55,262 nt of DNA, taken from positions 1-55,262 of the forward strand of contig JAPOQZ010000052.1 of assembly GCA_026710435.1 (NCBI GenBank). The letters run 5' to 3'. The translations under genes and the position numbers were made by a program. The DNA is from a bacterium (GTDB lineage Bacteria; Actinomycetota; Acidimicrobiia; Spongiisociales; Spongiisociaceae). Position 1 is the first letter of the stretch; every line of letters starts with the position of its first letter. This document shows, in pieces, positions 27,352 to 37,921 of the stretch. The notes beneath the pieces were generated by a model. That model saw only the letters and a program-made list of their open reading frames with translations, was not told the DNA's origin and did no database searches.

Positions 27352-28670
27352 GTGGTGTCCTGCTCAGAGGGGGCAGGGTGCTGGCCCCCGATGGTGAGAT
27401 CCGGGCCGATGTGCGCTTGGTCGACGGCACCGTGGTCGACGTGTATCGCGAGCCGGATGCGAACGGTTCCGGCCGTCCCGACCCGACTCTCGACCAGGTG
27501 ATCGATGTCTCCGGACTCGTGGTCGGTCCCGGCTTCGTTGATCTTCATACGCATCTGCGCGAGCCCGGCCAGGAATGGAAGGAGGACATTGCGTCCGGAT
27601 CGGCCGCTGCGGCCGCAGGGGGCTTCACCGCCGTGGTGGCCATGCCCAACACCGATCCCGCCATCGACTCGGGGCATCTGGCCCGATACGTATCGGACCG
27701 TGGCAGGCAGGTGGGCCTCGTCGACGTGATCCCGGCCGGGTGCATCACCGCCCGCCAGGAAGGGACCAGGTTGGCCCACCTCGACGAGTTGCTCGACTCG
27801 GGAGTGAGGGTTTTCACCGATGACGGTCGAACGGTTGCCGACGCGGGCTTGTTGCGAAGGGCGATGGAATACCTGGAGTCCCGTGGAGGACTGATAGCCC
27901 AGCATGCCGAGGATCCGGGTCTGAGCCGCGGTGGCCACATGCACGAGGGAAGGATCTCCTCGCTGCTGGGAATGGCGGGGCTTCCCGCCCTGTCCGAGAC
28001 GCTGGTCGTGGTCCGTGACCTGGCGCTGACCGAACTCACCGGAGCCTCGTACCACGTCCAGCACGTGAGCTGCGCCGGGACGGTGGAACTCATCCGCCAG
28101 GCCAGGGAACGCGGGCTGGCGGTGACCGCCGAGGTCACTCCCCATCACCTCTGGTTTGCCGACGAGCATGTGATGTCTATGCATCCGGTCTTCAAGATGT
28201 ACCCGCCTCTTCGCACCCGCTCCGACATCGAGGCTCTGGTCGAAGGGCTGCGGGAAGGGGTTATCGACGCGGTTGCCACCGACCACGCACCCCACGCCGC
28301 GCACGAGAAGGACGTGCCGTTCGAGGAGGCGCCCAAGGGCGTGACCGGTCTGGAGACCGCCTTCTCCGCGGTCCGTTCGGTGCTCGATGCCGGTCCGCGC
28401 ACGCTCTTCCAGCGGATGTCGGTGGCCCCGGCCCGCATCGCGGCGGCCGGACGTCACGGGCGATGGATCGAGCCCGGAATCCCGGCCAACCTGGTCGTGG
28501 TCGACTGGGACGCGCCCTGGACGCCCCAACGCTTCGCGTCCAAGTCCTCCAACTCGCCGTTCGTGGGAGTGCCGCTCACGGGACGGGTCCGCTACACGCT
28601 CCACGAGGGCCGCCTGACCCACGATGCGGGCATTGCCGACGCGGAAACGTTGGTGCGGGGTTCCGCATGA
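27348..28670 (+). CDS. pyrC: Dihydroorotase (type I, PyrC)
   Basis: Zinc amidohydrolase that cyclises carbamoyl aspartate to dihydroorotate. The 440 residues include the metal motif [17 protein letters not shown] near 65, MPNTDPAID near 99, QHAEDP near 184, YHVQHVSCA near 227 and ATDHAPHA near 309 with the catalytic Asp. This is the class I dihydroorotase often found beside pyrB in Actinobacteria and Firmicutes. ATGA overlaps occur on both sides. Confidence 0.95.
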   Translation: MSGVLLRGGRVLAPDGEIRADVRLVDGTVVDVYREPDANGSGRPDPTLDQVIDVSGLVVGPGFVDLHTHLREPGQEWKEDIASGSAAAAAGGFTAVVAMPNTDPAIDSGHLARYVSDRGRQVGLVDVIPAGCITARQEGTRLAHLDELLDSGVRVFTDDGRTVADAGLLRRAMEYLESRGGLIAQHAEDPGLSRGGHMHEGRISSLLGMAGLPALSETLVVVRDLALTELTGASYHVQHVSCAGTVELIRQARERGLAVTAEVTPHHLWFADEHVMSMHPVFKMYPPLRTRSDIEALVEGLREGVIDAVATDHAPHAAHEKDVPFEEAPKGVTGLETAFSAVRSVLDAGPRTLFQRMSVAPARIAAAGRHGRWIEPGIPANLVVVDWDAPWTPQRFASKSSNSPFVGVPLTGRVRYTLHEGRLTHDAGIADAETLVRGSA

Positions 28671-29821
28671 AACGGGGGATCCTGGTAACGGCCGACGGAG
28701 AGGTATTCCAAGGTAGATCGGTGGGCGCCGACGGGGGGCGGGTCGGCGAGGCTGTCTTCAACACCTCGATGACCGGCTACCAGGAGGTGCTTTCCGACCC
28801 TTCGTATGCCGGCCAGGTCGTGGTGATGACCTCGCCCCACATCGGCAACTACGGGGTGACCGCTCACGATGACCAGGCCGGATCCCCGGCAGCCCGCGGT
28901 TTGATAGTGCGTTCGATGTCGCGGCGCCACTCCAACTGGCGAGCGGAAGGGAGCCTCGCTTCCTACCTGGTAGCTCATGACATCGTCGCCCTCGCCGACC
29001 TTGACACCAGGCGCCTCACCCGCCACCTCCGCGACCGGGGCGCTATGCCGGTGGCGGTCGGCATCGGTATGGACGAGATGGAGTTGGCGGGCATGGCCGC
29101 CGCCGCGCCGCTCATGGAGGGCCAGGATCTGGCGACCGGGGTCAGCACACCGGTCGCTTACCGGGTAGACCCGCCGGGAACGCCTGTCGGCCGGGTAGTG
29201 GCCCTGGACCTGGGGATGAAGAGAGACATCGGTCGACGGTTGGCGGCACTCGGCTTGGAGGTCCATGTGCTTCCGGCGGGGTCCGGTGCCCACCGGATGC
29301 TGGACCTCGACCCGGACGGCGTTTTCCTGTCGAACGGTCCGGGCGACCCCGATGCCCTCCCCGGTCAGATCGCGGCGGTCCGCGGGGTGCTCGGGCGGGT
29401 GCCGCTGTTCGGTATATGCCTGGGGCACCAGATCCTGGGCCTGGCGTTGGGGGCCAACACTTTCAAACTTCCTTTCGGTCATCATGGCGGGAATCACCCG
29501 GTGCGGCGCCTCGACGATGGAAGGGTGGAGATCACCGCGCAGAACCACGGTTTCGCGGTGGATCTGTGGTCGCTGGCCGGCCGCGATGCTCCCATCCGGT
29601 CCGGTCTGGCGGGTCCCGAGCTTCTTCCCGAGAAGGTGGATGGGGACTTCGGCGAGGTGCGTCCCACCCATCAGAACCTGAACGACGGAACGCTTGAGGG
29701 TCTCAGGTGTCTCGACGTGCCCGCTTTCTCGGTCCAGTACCACCCGGAGGCCGCACCAGGACCGCATGATTCCCTGAACCTCTTCGCCGACTTCATGGAG
29801 ATGATGGGGTTGGCATCGTGA
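28667..29821 (+). CDS. carA: Carbamoyl-phosphate synthase small subunit
   Basis: Glutaminase subunit feeding ammonia to CarB. The 384 residues have the N-terminal CPSase domain ([16 protein letters not shown] near 35, HIGNYGV) and a class I amidotransferase domain with [11 protein letters not shown] near 222, the nucleophile in [16 protein letters not shown] near 247, THQNLNDGT and the catalytic His in [11 protein letters not shown] near 361. ATG overlaps the pyrC stop. Confidence 0.95.
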   Translation: MKRGILVTADGEVFQGRSVGADGGRVGEAVFNTSMTGYQEVLSDPSYAGQVVVMTSPHIGNYGVTAHDDQAGSPAARGLIVRSMSRRHSNWRAEGSLASYLVAHDIVALADLDTRRLTRHLRDRGAMPVAVGIGMDEMELAGMAAAAPLMEGQDLATGVSTPVAYRVDPPGTPVGRVVALDLGMKRDIGRRLAALGLEVHVLPAGSGAHRMLDLDPDGVFLSNGPGDPDALPGQIAAVRGVLGRVPLFGICLGHQILGLALGANTFKLPFGHHGGNHPVRRLDDGRVEITAQNHGFAVDLWSLAGRDAPIRSGLAGPELLPEKVDGDFGEVRPTHQNLNDGTLEGLRCLDVPAFSVQYHPEAAPGPHDSLNLFADFMEMMGLAS

Positions 29822-29858
29822 TGAGAGTCCTCCTGCGGCCGCTGAGAGTCACGGCCTG

Positions 29859-32800
29859 ATGCCCAAGCGGACCGACATCGGCACCATCCTTCTCATCGGT
29901 TCGGGCCCGATCGTGATCGGCCAGGCATGCGAGTTCGACTACTCCGGTACGCAGGCAGCCAAGGTGCTCAGATCGGAGGGGTACCGGGTCGTGCTGGTCA
30001 ACTCCAACCCGGCCACCATCATGACCGACCCCGAGTTCGCCGACGCCACCTACCTCGAACCGATCACCCCCCGGATCGTCGAGCGGATCATCGAACGGGA
30101 GGCGCCGGATGCGTTGCTTCCGACCCTGGGAGGCCAGACAGCGCTCAATGTGACGGCCGATCTTGCCCGGTCCGGAGTGCTGGACCGCTACGGGGTGGAG
30201 TTGATCGGGGCCGGTTTCGACGCGATAGAGAGGGCCGAGGACCGGGGTCTGTTCAAGAAGACGATGTCCGGGGTCGGCATCGAATCGCCCCGCTCCCACT
30301 ATGCGCGGTCCATGGAGGAGGCTCTGGCCGCGGCCCGGGACATCGGTTACCCGTTAATGGTTCGGCCCTCGTACATCCTCGGAGGCGGGGGTACCGGAGT
30401 GGCCGGCAGCGAGGAGGCATTCGCCGGGATTGCCAGGCGGGGTCTCGAGGCGTCGCCGGTAGGTGAGATCCTCGTTGAAGAGTCGGTGGTCGGATGGAAG
30501 GAGTTCGAACTCGAGGTGATGGCCGACCGGATGGGGAACGCGGTGATCGTATGTTCCATCGAGAACCTCGACGCGATGGGGGTCCATACAGGGGACTCGA
30601 TAACCGTGGCGCCCATCCAGACGCTCTCCGACCGTGAGTACCAGGAGATGCGCGACGAGGCGATAACCTGCCTGCGGGCCATCGGGGTCCAGACCGGCGG
30701 ATCCAACGTCCAGTTCGCTGTCGACCCGGCCACCGGCCGCCGGCTGATCATCGAGATGAATCCGCGCGTGTCGAGGTCGTCGGCGCTGGCCTCCAAGGCC
30801 ACCGGGTTTCCCATCGCCAAGATCGCCGCGCTGCTTGCGGTCGGTTACACCCTCTACGAGATTGCCAACGACATCACCGGGGCGACACCTGCCTGCTTCG
30901 AGCCTGTGCTCGACTACACGGTGGTGAAGGTACCGCGTTTCGACTTCGCCAAGTTCCCGTCGGCGCCGGACCGGCTCGGGACCTCGATGCGGTCGGTCGG
31001 AGAGGCCATGGCCATCGGGCGGACCTTCCCCGAAGCGCTCCAGAAGGCGTTGAGAAGCCTGGAAACCGGCCGCTCCGGGCTCAACGCCGATCCCGGGGAG
31101 CGGTCGGTCCGGCAGATGGCCGATCAAGACTTGGCCGCGTCCGTTCGGATCCCTTCGTCACGGAGGATCTTCCAGGTGGGGGAGGCCCTCCGGCGGGGCT
31201 GGGAAATCGAGGAACTGGGCCGGTGGACCGGATTCGATCCGTGGTTCCTCGATCAGATGCTGGAGATCTGCGAGGTACGGTCCGAGCTCGAGCGGGCAGG
31301 TAGACCGGATCCCGATTCGATCCGGGAGGCGAAGCGGATCGGGTTCTCCGACGCGCAGCTGTCCTACTTGTGGGGCCTTCCCGAAGCCGAGATCAGGGAG
31401 TTCCGCCGAGCCGCGGGAGTCCTTCCCACCTACAAACGGGTCGATACGTGCGCTGCCGAGTTCGAGGCCCGGACACCTTACTTTTATTCCACCTATGAGG
31501 ACGAGAGCGAGGTTGAAGCTTCGGACCGACCCCGGGTGGTGATCCTCGGTTCCGGACCCAACCGTATCGGCCAGGGAATCGAGTTCGACTACTGCTGCGT
31601 CCACGCTTCGTTTTCCCTCAAGGACGCCGGATACGAGACGGTCATGGTGAACTGCAATCCGGAGACCGTCTCCACCGACTACGACACGTCGGATCGGCTC
31701 TACTTCGAGCCGTTGACCGTCGAGGATGTGCTGGAGATTTGCCACGCGGAGCAGCCGGTGGCGGTGGTGGTGCAGTTGGGCGGCCAGACGCCATTGAACC
31801 TGGCCAGGCGTTTGGAGAACCAGGGCGTACCGATCGCCGGTACCCCACCCGACCGCATCGACGAGGCAGAGGACCGGGAGCGCTTCTCCGCCGTGTGCCG
31901 GGAACTGGGAATCGCCCAGCCCCCCCACGGCACGGCCACCGATCCGTCGGAGGCCACGGCGGTGGTCGAGCGTATCGGCCTGCCGGCGCTGGTACGTCCC
32001 TCCTACGTACTGGGAGGTAGGGCCATGCGGATTGTCTACTCGAACCGGGAAGTGGGTGAATACCTGGAGGACCTCTACGGGACGGATGACTCGGGTGTGG
32101 ACGTGTTCGCTGCCCCGGTCCTGATAGACCGGTTCCTGGAGGCCGCCGTGGAGGTGGATGTGGACGCCATCTACGACGGACGACAGTTGCTGGTGGGTGG
32201 GGTGATGGAACACGTGGAGGAGGCCGGGGTGCACTCGGGTGACTCGGCCTGCGTGACCCCGCCGCCCACGATCAGCGACGTGGCGCGGAAGGCGATAGTG
32301 ACCGCCACCGGTGCCTTGGCGGAGGCGCTGGAGGTAAGGGGATTGATCAACATCCAGTTTGCCGTCAAGGGTGACGACGTGTTCATTCTCGAGGCCAACC
32401 CGCGCGGCTCCCGGACCGTGCCGTTCATATCGAAGGCCTCCGGGGTGCCGCTCGCCAAGCTCGCCTCCCGGGTGATGCTGGGCGCCACCATCGAGGAACT
32501 GGCCGCTCAGGGCATGCGGGTGGATCCGGGCGAGTCGCGCTTCGTTGCCGTCAAGGAAGCGGTCCTTCCTTGGGACCGGTTCCCGGAGGAGGACACCCTG
32601 CTCGGTCCCGAAATGCGCGCGACAGGAGAGGTAATGGGAATCGGCCGGGATCCCGGTATCGCCTACGCCAAGGCCATGATGGCGGCAGGCAGTGCTATCC
32701 CGATCTCGGGAACGGTGTTCCTCTCCTTCGCGGACGGGGACAAGGAGGCCGGGGCGAGAGTCGGAGCTGCTCTCCACCGTTTCAGGTTCCGCCTGCTCGC

Positions 32801-33101
32801 GTCGTCGGGCACCGCCGAGTTCCTGCGTAGCGACGGAGTACCCGCAGAGACGGTCAACAAGGTGGGGGAGGGCCCGAACGATACCGTCGACCGGATCGAG
32901 GCCGGGGAGATGGACATGGTCATCAATACCCCGCAGGGCCGGCGGGCACGGGGCGACGGACGGCGGATGAGGAGGGCGGCCTCGTCTCAGGGCGTCCCGA
33001 TAGTTACGACGGTCGCCGGGGCCGAGGCGGTCATCCGCAGCTTGAGGGGCTCCCCAGGGGCTGTCTACGAGGTTCGGAGCCTCCAGGATTGGCACGCGTG
33101 A
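29859..33101 (+). CDS. carB: Carbamoyl-phosphate synthase large subunit
   Basis: Makes carbamoyl phosphate from bicarbonate, ammonia and two ATP for pyrimidine and arginine synthesis (pyrB and argF are both in this window). The 1080 residues show two homologous ATP-grasp halves ([17 protein letters not shown] near 14; [17 protein letters not shown] near 563), an oligomerisation domain between them and a C-terminal MGS-like allosteric domain (about 940-1075, [21 protein letters not shown]). The ATG at 29859 lies 37 nt after carA. Confidence 0.97.
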   Translation: MPKRTDIGTILLIGSGPIVIGQACEFDYSGTQAAKVLRSEGYRVVLVNSNPATIMTDPEFADATYLEPITPRIVERIIEREAPDALLPTLGGQTALNVTADLARSGVLDRYGVELIGAGFDAIERAEDRGLFKKTMSGVGIESPRSHYARSMEEALAAARDIGYPLMVRPSYILGGGGTGVAGSEEAFAGIARRGLEASPVGEILVEESVVGWKEFELEVMADRMGNAVIVCSIENLDAMGVHTGDSITVAPIQTLSDREYQEMRDEAITCLRAIGVQTGGSNVQFAVDPATGRRLIIEMNPRVSRSSALASKATGFPIAKIAALLAVGYTLYEIANDITGATPACFEPVLDYTVVKVPRFDFAKFPSAPDRLGTSMRSVGEAMAIGRTFPEALQKALRSLETGRSGLNADPGERSVRQMADQDLAASVRIPSSRRIFQVGEALRRGWEIEELGRWTGFDPWFLDQMLEICEVRSELERAGRPDPDSIREAKRIGFSDAQLSYLWGLPEAEIREFRRAAGVLPTYKRVDTCAAEFEARTPYFYSTYEDESEVEASDRPRVVILGSGPNRIGQGIEFDYCCVHASFSLKDAGYETVMVNCNPETVSTDYDTSDRLYFEPLTVEDVLEICHAEQPVAVVVQLGGQTPLNLARRLENQGVPIAGTPPDRIDEAEDRERFSAVCRELGIAQPPHGTATDPSEATAVVERIGLPALVRPSYVLGGRAMRIVYSNREVGEYLEDLYGTDDSGVDVFAAPVLIDRFLEAAVEVDVDAIYDGRQLLVGGVMEHVEEAGVHSGDSACVTPPPTISDVARKAIVTATGALAEALEVRGLINIQFAVKGDDVFILEANPRGSRTVPFISKASGVPLAKLASRVMLGATIEELAAQGMRVDPGESRFVAVKEAVLPWDRFPEEDTLLGPEMRATGEVMGIGRDPGIAYAKAMMAAGSAIPISGTVFLSFADGDKEAGARVGAALHRFRFRLLASSGTAEFLRSDGVPAETVNKVGEGPNDTVDRIEAGEMDMVINTPQGRRARGDGRRMRRAASSQGVPIVTTVAGAEAVIRSLRGSPGAVYEVRSLQDWHA

Positions 33102-34054
33102 TCGAGCGGACCGTTCATCTGGGTCCGCTCACCCTCAGGTCGCCGCTCGTGGGAGCCTCCGGAACGGTCGGATCGGCCGTTGATTTCGTCACCGTCGCGC
33201 CCCCCGAGGCGTACGGCGCCCTGGTCGCCAAGTCGGTGTCACCCGAACCCTGGAACGGCAATTCCCCACCCCGGCTGGCTCCGGCCGGGCTGGGGATGCT
33301 CAACGCCATCGGCATCCAGAATCCCGGAATCAACGCTTGGGCCGCCCGGTTCGGTCCCGGGATCCACGATGCCGGCGTACCCGTGTGGGGGTCGGCGGTC
33401 GCTCATACCCCGGAGGGTTTCGCTCGCGTTGCAGGAGGTCTCGAAGCCGCCGGTGTCCAATCCGTGGAGGTGAACCTCTCGTGCCCGAACCTCGACGGGC
33501 ACGGTTTGATCGCCCTGGACCCGGCTGCTTCTGCGCGTGTGGTCGAGGCGGTGCGCAGCAATGTATCGGTACCCGTATCCGCCAAACTGTCGCCCAACGC
33601 GTCCGACATCGTCGCGGTCGCCCGGTCGGTCTGGGAAGCAGGCGCCGACTGGGTGGTCCTGACCAACACGGCGTGGGGAGCCGCGATCGACATCGAGACC
33701 TGCCGGCCCCGGCTGTCGACGACCAGCGGCGGCTACTCGGGTCCTCCCCTCAAGCCGATTGCGCTGAGGTGCGTGACCGAGGTGGCAGCGGCCTTGCCCG
33801 GGCTCCCGATCGTGGGATGTGGGGGTGTGACAAGGGGGACCGACGTCATCGAGTACCTGATGGCCGGGGCCTCCGCGGTCGCGGTAGGCACGGTCCACTT
33901 CGCCGAGCCCAGGGCCGCACGGCGTATCGATCGGGAATTGTCCCGGTGGTGCCGGAAACACGGGGTGGGCAAGGTGTCGGAGCTTGTAGGTGCTGCAGTC
34001 TCCGGACTGCCTCGGACCGTTGGTCCCGAGTCGCCGATTCCGGTCGCTTCGTAA
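33098..34054 (+). CDS. pyrD: Dihydroorotate dehydrogenase, class 1 (PyrD)
   Basis: FMN enzyme oxidising dihydroorotate to orotate. The 318 residues have [19 protein letters not shown] near 53, NLSCPN near 128 with the class 1 catalytic Cys, AKLSPN near 166, [12 protein letters not shown] near 191 and [19 protein letters not shown] near 247. The pattern is closest to class 1B, which normally works with PyrK. No pyrK lies here. The GTG at 33098 overlaps the carB stop (GTGA), the local habit; a TTG at 33089 is an alternative. Confidence 0.92.
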   Translation: MIERTVHLGPLTLRSPLVGASGTVGSAVDFVTVAPPEAYGALVAKSVSPEPWNGNSPPRLAPAGLGMLNAIGIQNPGINAWAARFGPGIHDAGVPVWGSAVAHTPEGFARVAGGLEAAGVQSVEVNLSCPNLDGHGLIALDPAASARVVEAVRSNVSVPVSAKLSPNASDIVAVARSVWEAGADWVVLTNTAWGAAIDIETCRPRLSTTSGGYSGPPLKPIALRCVTEVAAALPGLPIVGCGGVTRGTDVIEYLMAGASAVAVGTVHFAEPRAARRIDRELSRWCRKHGVGKVSELVGAAVSGLPRTVGPESPIPVAS

Positions 34055-34147
34055 ACACAAACTATATAACGGGTTACATCCACTACAACAAGCATGTTGA
34101 TATCGTACCGGAGTATCCTAGGCGCTCTACCATGAAGAGGCATTGAC

Positions 34148-34363
34148 GTGGTGATGGACTGGACCGAGACCCTTCGGCTGCTAGTGACGGTTGCGGCCTT
34201 AGCGGTGGCTCTGACTTCCCTGGTCATGCGACGGCGGGATAGGCTGCTGGACGCGATCAAGGACTTATCCGAGCGGGTCACGCGGATTGAGGCTCGAATT
34301 GACGGGTTGGACAAGCGGGTCGAGAGCATTGAGGCATACATCAGGAGTGGACAGTCGGCCTAG
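34148..34363 (+). CDS. Small membrane protein with C-terminal coiled coil
   Basis: Function unknown. The 71 residues have one hydrophobic helix (about 9-27), a positive RRRDR stretch after it, and heptad-like helix LSERVTRIEARIDGLDKRV to the end, so the coil is probably cytoplasmic. GAAGAGG at 34133 is a plausible ribosome-binding site for the GTG at 34148; the ATG at 34154 is an alternative. The upstream 93 bp are AT-rich for this genome. It separates pyrD from pyrF. Its TAG stop coincides with the start of repeat B3. Confidence 0.6.
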   Translation: MVMDWTETLRLLVTVAALAVALTSLVMRRRDRLLDAIKDLSERVTRIEARIDGLDKRVESIEAYIRSGQSA

Positions 34364-34565
34364 CCCCGATTCTCGTGCGGGTGTTTGTACTGGGCGAACA
34401 GGGTCTGGGAGATGAGCTTCCGAAGAGGGACGACGGCCATCTCAACAGTCCCGTATCGCCCCGGTGGGACCTTCACCCGTCGGGCGAAACGCGGCCTGGT
34501 CACGATCATGTGGTTGAGATGGCATGTTGCCGTGGGTGTGTCTGGAAACATGAGGCATCAGGGCA
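34361..34565. repeat. Family B inverted-end repeat, copy B3 (inverted, about 205 bp)
   Basis: Reads TAGCCCCGATTCTCGTGCGG at its left end; its right end (near 34565) is a degraded match. The family frame runs on the - strand from 34551 to 34360, 63 codons, beginning MFPDTPTATCH and containing RRVKVPP, VEMAVVPLRKLI and YKHPHENRG. It aligns codon by codon with copy B2 without gaps. The left-end TAG is the stop of the upstream small gene. Confidence 0.88.
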
Positions 34566-34613
34566 TTACGGTGTTCCTGAGGCCTCCGGGAACCGGCCAG
34601 GTGTAGATGTGAT

Positions 34614-35354
34614 ATGGCACAGATCGTGAACGAGGATCGCAACCCGGTACTGGTGGCCCTCGACCTTCCCACCGCGGAGCGGGCCTCACTCCTAGCTCGT
34701 GACCTCGCTCCTTATGTCGGGGGTTTCAAGGTAGGGCTGGAACTCCTGACCGGCCCGGGACCCCGGGTCATCGGGGTGCTGGCCCGCTTGGGGAAGCCGG
34801 TGTTCGCCGACGCCAAGCTCCACGATATTCCCAACACTGTCCGCGCCGCGGCGCGTCACCTTGGATCGGCGGGGGCCCGCTGGGTGACCGCTCACGCCTC
34901 CGGTGGCCGGGCGATGCTGGAGGCGGCAGTGGAGGGCATGGCCGAAGGGGCAGGGACTCGACCGGCCGGCATTCTTGCCATAACGGTCCTGACCAGTCTC
35001 GACAAGGAGTCTCTGGCCGAAACCGGAGTGGTCGCGACACCGGGCAGGCTCGCGGCCAAGCGGGCTCGGTTGGCCGCCGACTCAGGCTGCGAAGGGGTTA
35101 TCACGTCAGTCAAGGAGTTGACCGTCGTCTCCGACATAGCACCGGGGCTACTCACGGTCGTACCCGGGATCCGCCCACCGGGTGTCTCACGTCACGACCA
35201 GGTGCGCATCGCTTCACCGTCCGAAGCTCTGTGCCGTGGCGCCGACTACCTGGTGATCGGCCGGGGAATCACCAAGGCGCAGGACCCGGTCGAAGCCTCC
35301 CGGGCCATCCTGGCGGACATGGCCGGCGTTCGCTCTGCACACGGGGCGGGCTAA
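34614..35354 (+). CDS. pyrF: Orotidine 5'-phosphate decarboxylase (PyrF)
   Basis: Last step of UMP synthesis. The 246 residues have VALDLPTAERA near 13, GFKVGLELL near 37, the catalytic segment FADAKLHDIPNTV near 64 (Lys and Asp of the active site), TVLTS near 125, VVPGIRPPG near 183 and LVIGRGITKAQDPV near 212. This is the F-type enzyme rather than the long actinobacterial 2-type. It is the last pyr gene, separated from pyrD by an insert of about 560 bp. Confidence 0.94.
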   Translation: MAQIVNEDRNPVLVALDLPTAERASLLARDLAPYVGGFKVGLELLTGPGPRVIGVLARLGKPVFADAKLHDIPNTVRAAARHLGSAGARWVTAHASGGRAMLEAAVEGMAEGAGTRPAGILAITVLTSLDKESLAETGVVATPGRLAAKRARLAADSGCEGVITSVKELTVVSDIAPGLLTVVPGIRPPGVSRHDQVRIASPSEALCRGADYLVIGRGITKAQDPVEASRAILADMAGVRSAHGAG

Positions 35355-35428
35355 AGTTCGGCGGGCTGCGCCCATCCGGGTTGCAGCCGAGCCACGATGA
35401 GGCGAGCCAGACGGACAAAGGAAAACGT

Positions 35429-35740
35429 ATGACACCTCCGCAGTTGACCCCTGAGCAACGGGCTGAAGCCTTGAAGAAGGCTGCTCGTGCCCGCCAGAAG
35501 CGGGCTGAAGTCAAGCAGTTGCTCAAGACAGGATCGCTATCGATGACCGAGTTGCTCGAAGAGGCACAAGCGGACCCGATGGTGGCCGGTATCAAGGTCA
35601 GTGCGGTACTTGCTTCGATGCCGAGAACCGGGAAGATCAAGTCCAAGCGCCTCATGGAGAAACTCGGCATTGCGGAAAACCGGCGGATCCGAGGTCTCGG
35701 TGAGCGACAGCGCGCGGCTCTCCTCCAAGAGTTCGATTGA
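35429..35740 (+). CDS. mihF: Integration host factor, actinobacterial type (mIHF)
   Basis: Nucleoid-associated DNA-binding protein specific to Actinobacteria. The 103 residues have an N-terminal helix rich in Lys/Arg (EQRAEALKKAARARQKRAEV) and the S13-like helix-two-turn-helix region with KVSAVLASMPRTGKIKSKRL near 58 and IAENRRIRGLGERQRAALL near 80. AAGGAAAA just before the ATG serves as ribosome-binding site. Its position directly before gmk is the conserved actinobacterial arrangement and supports the taxonomic reading. Confidence 0.93.
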   Translation: MTPPQLTPEQRAEALKKAARARQKRAEVKQLLKTGSLSMTELLEEAQADPMVAGIKVSAVLASMPRTGKIKSKRLMEKLGIAENRRIRGLGERQRAALLQEFD

Positions 35741-36353
35741 TCCCGCGGCCGCTTCCGAACCAGCCATAGGTCGGCTGATAATCATCTCGGGGCCGTCGGG
35801 GGTGGGGAAGAACACCGTGGTGAGGCGGATGGCGGCCCGTCGATCCTTCCACTTCTCCGTGTCCGCCACCACGAGAACGGCCCGTCCGGGTGAGGCCGAT
35901 GGTGTGGACTACCATTTCATCGATCACGAAGCCTTTTCGATGATGATCCGTGAGGATCGGCTTCTGGAGTGGGCGGAGTTTGCAGGCAGCCGCTACGGCA
36001 CCCCGAGGGAGGAGGTTCTCGGCCCCCTCGCGAACGGGAACGATGTGGTCCTCGACATCGAGGTCACCGGCGCGATCCGCCTTATGGAGGTGTTTCCTGA
36101 GGCGACATCCATCTTCGTGATGCCGCCATCCATCGGAGAACTCGAGGCCCGGATGCGGGGTCGTAGGGATATGACCGAGGCACAGATATCGACGCGGTTG
36201 GCCCTGGCCGGGGAACAGATGAAGATCGGACCGCTCCGATTCGGCCATGTGGTGGTCAACGAGGACTTGGAGAAGACTGTCGACGCGATCATGCATATAA
36301 TCGGGCCCACCGTCCCGGAACCCTCCAGTCGGCCAGGAAGCGAGCGGTCGTGA
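35700..36353 (+). CDS. gmk: Guanylate kinase
   Basis: Phosphorylates GMP to GDP. The core starts near residue 21 with RLIIISGPSGVGKNTVVRR; the P-loop has Asn where Ser or Gly is usual before Thr. Then come SATTRTARPGEADGVDYHF near 51 for GMP binding and LVEW-like LLEWAEFAGSRYGTPREEV near 87. From the GTG at 35700 the product is 217 residues and overlaps mihF by 41 bp. The start is uncertain because there is no other ATG/GTG/TTG between here and the core. Confidence 0.92.
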   Translation: MSDSARLSSKSSIDPAAASEPAIGRLIIISGPSGVGKNTVVRRMAARRSFHFSVSATTRTARPGEADGVDYHFIDHEAFSMMIREDRLLEWAEFAGSRYGTPREEVLGPLANGNDVVLDIEVTGAIRLMEVFPEATSIFVMPPSIGELEARMRGRRDMTEAQISTRLALAGEQMKIGPLRFGHVVVNEDLEKTVDAIMHIIGPTVPEPSSRPGSERS

Positions 36354-36412
36354 TGAGACAGGCTACCCGGACGCGGATCGAGTTGCCTAGACGATAAGGA
36401 TGATCCCCAACA

Positions 36413-36694
36413 ATGATCGAACCAGCGGTCGAAGAAGTCATCGGTAAGGCCGGAGGGCGATTCAACCTCGTAGTGCTAGCCTCCCGTCGCGCCCGGCAGA
36501 TCAACAACTACTACAGTCAGTTGGGTGGGGGCATCGGACACTACGTTCCTCCCCAGGTGCACTCTCTCAGCCACAAGCCACTCACCATCGCCTTGGAGGA
36601 GATCGCCGCCGAGAAGCTGACGGTTGCCCCAGAGGAAGGCTCCACCACCGGGGAGAGCGCTGAGTTGGGGCTCGATGAATACGGAGAAGTGTAA
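36413..36694 (+). CDS. rpoZ: RNA polymerase omega subunit
   Basis: Small subunit assisting assembly of RNA polymerase around beta'. The 93 residues have the actinobacterial-type core GGRFNLVVLASRRARQINNY near 13, the YVPPQV segment and KPLTIALEEIAAEKL near 55. It follows gmk, as in most bacteria, and its end overlaps coaBC by 20 bp. Confidence 0.92.
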   Translation: MIEPAVEEVIGKAGGRFNLVVLASRRARQINNYYSQLGGGIGHYVPPQVHSLSHKPLTIALEEIAAEKLTVAPEEGSTTGESAELGLDEYGEV

Positions 36695-37889
36695 CCCGGT
36701 TCTGGAGGCGCGCCGCCTGGTACTTGGTATATCGGGGGGCGTCGCAGCGTACAAGGCTGTCTACTTAGCTCGCCGCCTGATCGAGGTTGGCGCGGAAGTC
36801 AGGACGGTGATGACAACCGCAGCCCTTCGTTTCGTCGGTGAACGGAGCCTGTCGGCCGTGACCGGTCACAGGGCCGTCACGTCCCTGTTCGGAGACACCG
36901 GAGTCAGCCCCCACACGGAACTCGCCCGGTGGGCGGAGGCGATCGTGGTTGCGCCCGCCACTTCCAACGTCTTGGCCAAAGTGGCCAACGGGCTGTCGGA
37001 TGATGCCCTCACTGCCACCGTCGCGGCATTCGACGGGCCGGTGGTGATGGCGCCGGCCATGCACACCGAGATGTGGCAGCAGCCGGCCTGCCGGCGAAAC
37101 GTCGAGCGTCTCAGTCGTGACGGTCGGCGGCTGGTCGGTCCGGAGTCGGGCGCCCTCGCCGGAGGCGATTCGGGTATGGGGCGCATGGCCGAGCCCGAGG
37201 ACATCGTGGCTGCAACAGCCTCGGTGTTCGACTCGTCGATGTCGGGTGTCACGGTGCTGGTGACCGCGGGTGGTACCAGGGAAGCGATCGACCCGGTCCG
37301 CTACGTCGGCAACCGTTCTTCCGGAAAGATGGGCCACGCCGTGGCGGTCGAGGCGGTCCGCCGGGGAGCCCGGGTGATTCTGGTCACCACCGTTGCCGGT
37401 GTGTCGATGCCGGACACCGTGGAGACGGTGCGCGTCGAGAGCGCCGCGGATATGGCGGCGGAAGTGTGGTCAAGGTCCTCGGAGATAGACGTAGCGGTCC
37501 TAGCTGCCGCGGTGGCCGACTTCCGTCCTTCCGCAGCGGCCCCGACGAAGTTGGCGAGAGCTGACGGGCCACCCCGGATCGTCCTGGAGCCGGCCCCCAA
37601 CGTGCTGTCCGGGCTGGTTCAACGCGTAGCGTCCGGAGTGACCATCGTCGGATTCGCAGCAGAAACGGGAGGGTTGGACCGTGCGGTGGGGAAGGCTGCT
37701 TCATACGGTGTGGACTTCATCGTGGCCAACGATGTGACCATGCCCGGCAGCGGTTTCGGGACCGACACCAACCAGGTGTCGATCATCTCCCCGGACGGGA
37801 CCCAGGAACGCTTGGCGCTGATGACCAAGCTGGAGGTTGCCCGCGTCATCATGTCCCGGATAGTTGAGCTGCGGACCCATGGCGGCTGA
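36675..37889 (+). CDS. coaBC: Phosphopantothenoylcysteine synthetase/decarboxylase CoaBC (Dfp)
   Basis: Two consecutive steps of coenzyme A synthesis. The 404 residues join an FMN-dependent decarboxylase (about 1-185: [32 protein letters not shown] with the active His, [10 protein letters not shown]) and a CTP-dependent synthetase (about 190-400: [41 protein letters not shown]). In the flap [14 protein letters not shown] a Gly stands where E. coli Dfp has the catalytic Cys. The ATG at 36675 overlaps the end of rpoZ. Confidence 0.93.
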   Translation: MNTEKCNPVLEARRLVLGISGGVAAYKAVYLARRLIEVGAEVRTVMTTAALRFVGERSLSAVTGHRAVTSLFGDTGVSPHTELARWAEAIVVAPATSNVLAKVANGLSDDALTATVAAFDGPVVMAPAMHTEMWQQPACRRNVERLSRDGRRLVGPESGALAGGDSGMGRMAEPEDIVAATASVFDSSMSGVTVLVTAGGTREAIDPVRYVGNRSSGKMGHAVAVEAVRRGARVILVTTVAGVSMPDTVETVRVESAADMAAEVWSRSSEIDVAVLAAAVADFRPSAAAPTKLARADGPPRIVLEPAPNVLSGLVQRVASGVTIVGFAAETGGLDRAVGKAASYGVDFIVANDVTMPGSGFGTDTNQVSIISPDGTQERLALMTKLEVARVIMSRIVELRTHGG

Positions 37890-37907
37890 GGGTCGCTCGC
37901 CCTTCCA

Positions 37908-37913
37908 TATACT
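37908..37913 (+). promoter_or_regulatory. -10 box of a probable leaderless metK promoter
   Basis: TATACT eight nt before the ATG at 37922, with no Shine-Dalgarno between. Initiation 7-8 nt downstream would place the mRNA end at the start codon. Confidence 0.5.
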
Positions 37914-37921
37914 GTGACGTG

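Noticed and set aside
31158-33095. 645-codon - strand frame opposite carB
   Set aside because: Shadow of carB, whose domains are complete on the + strand.
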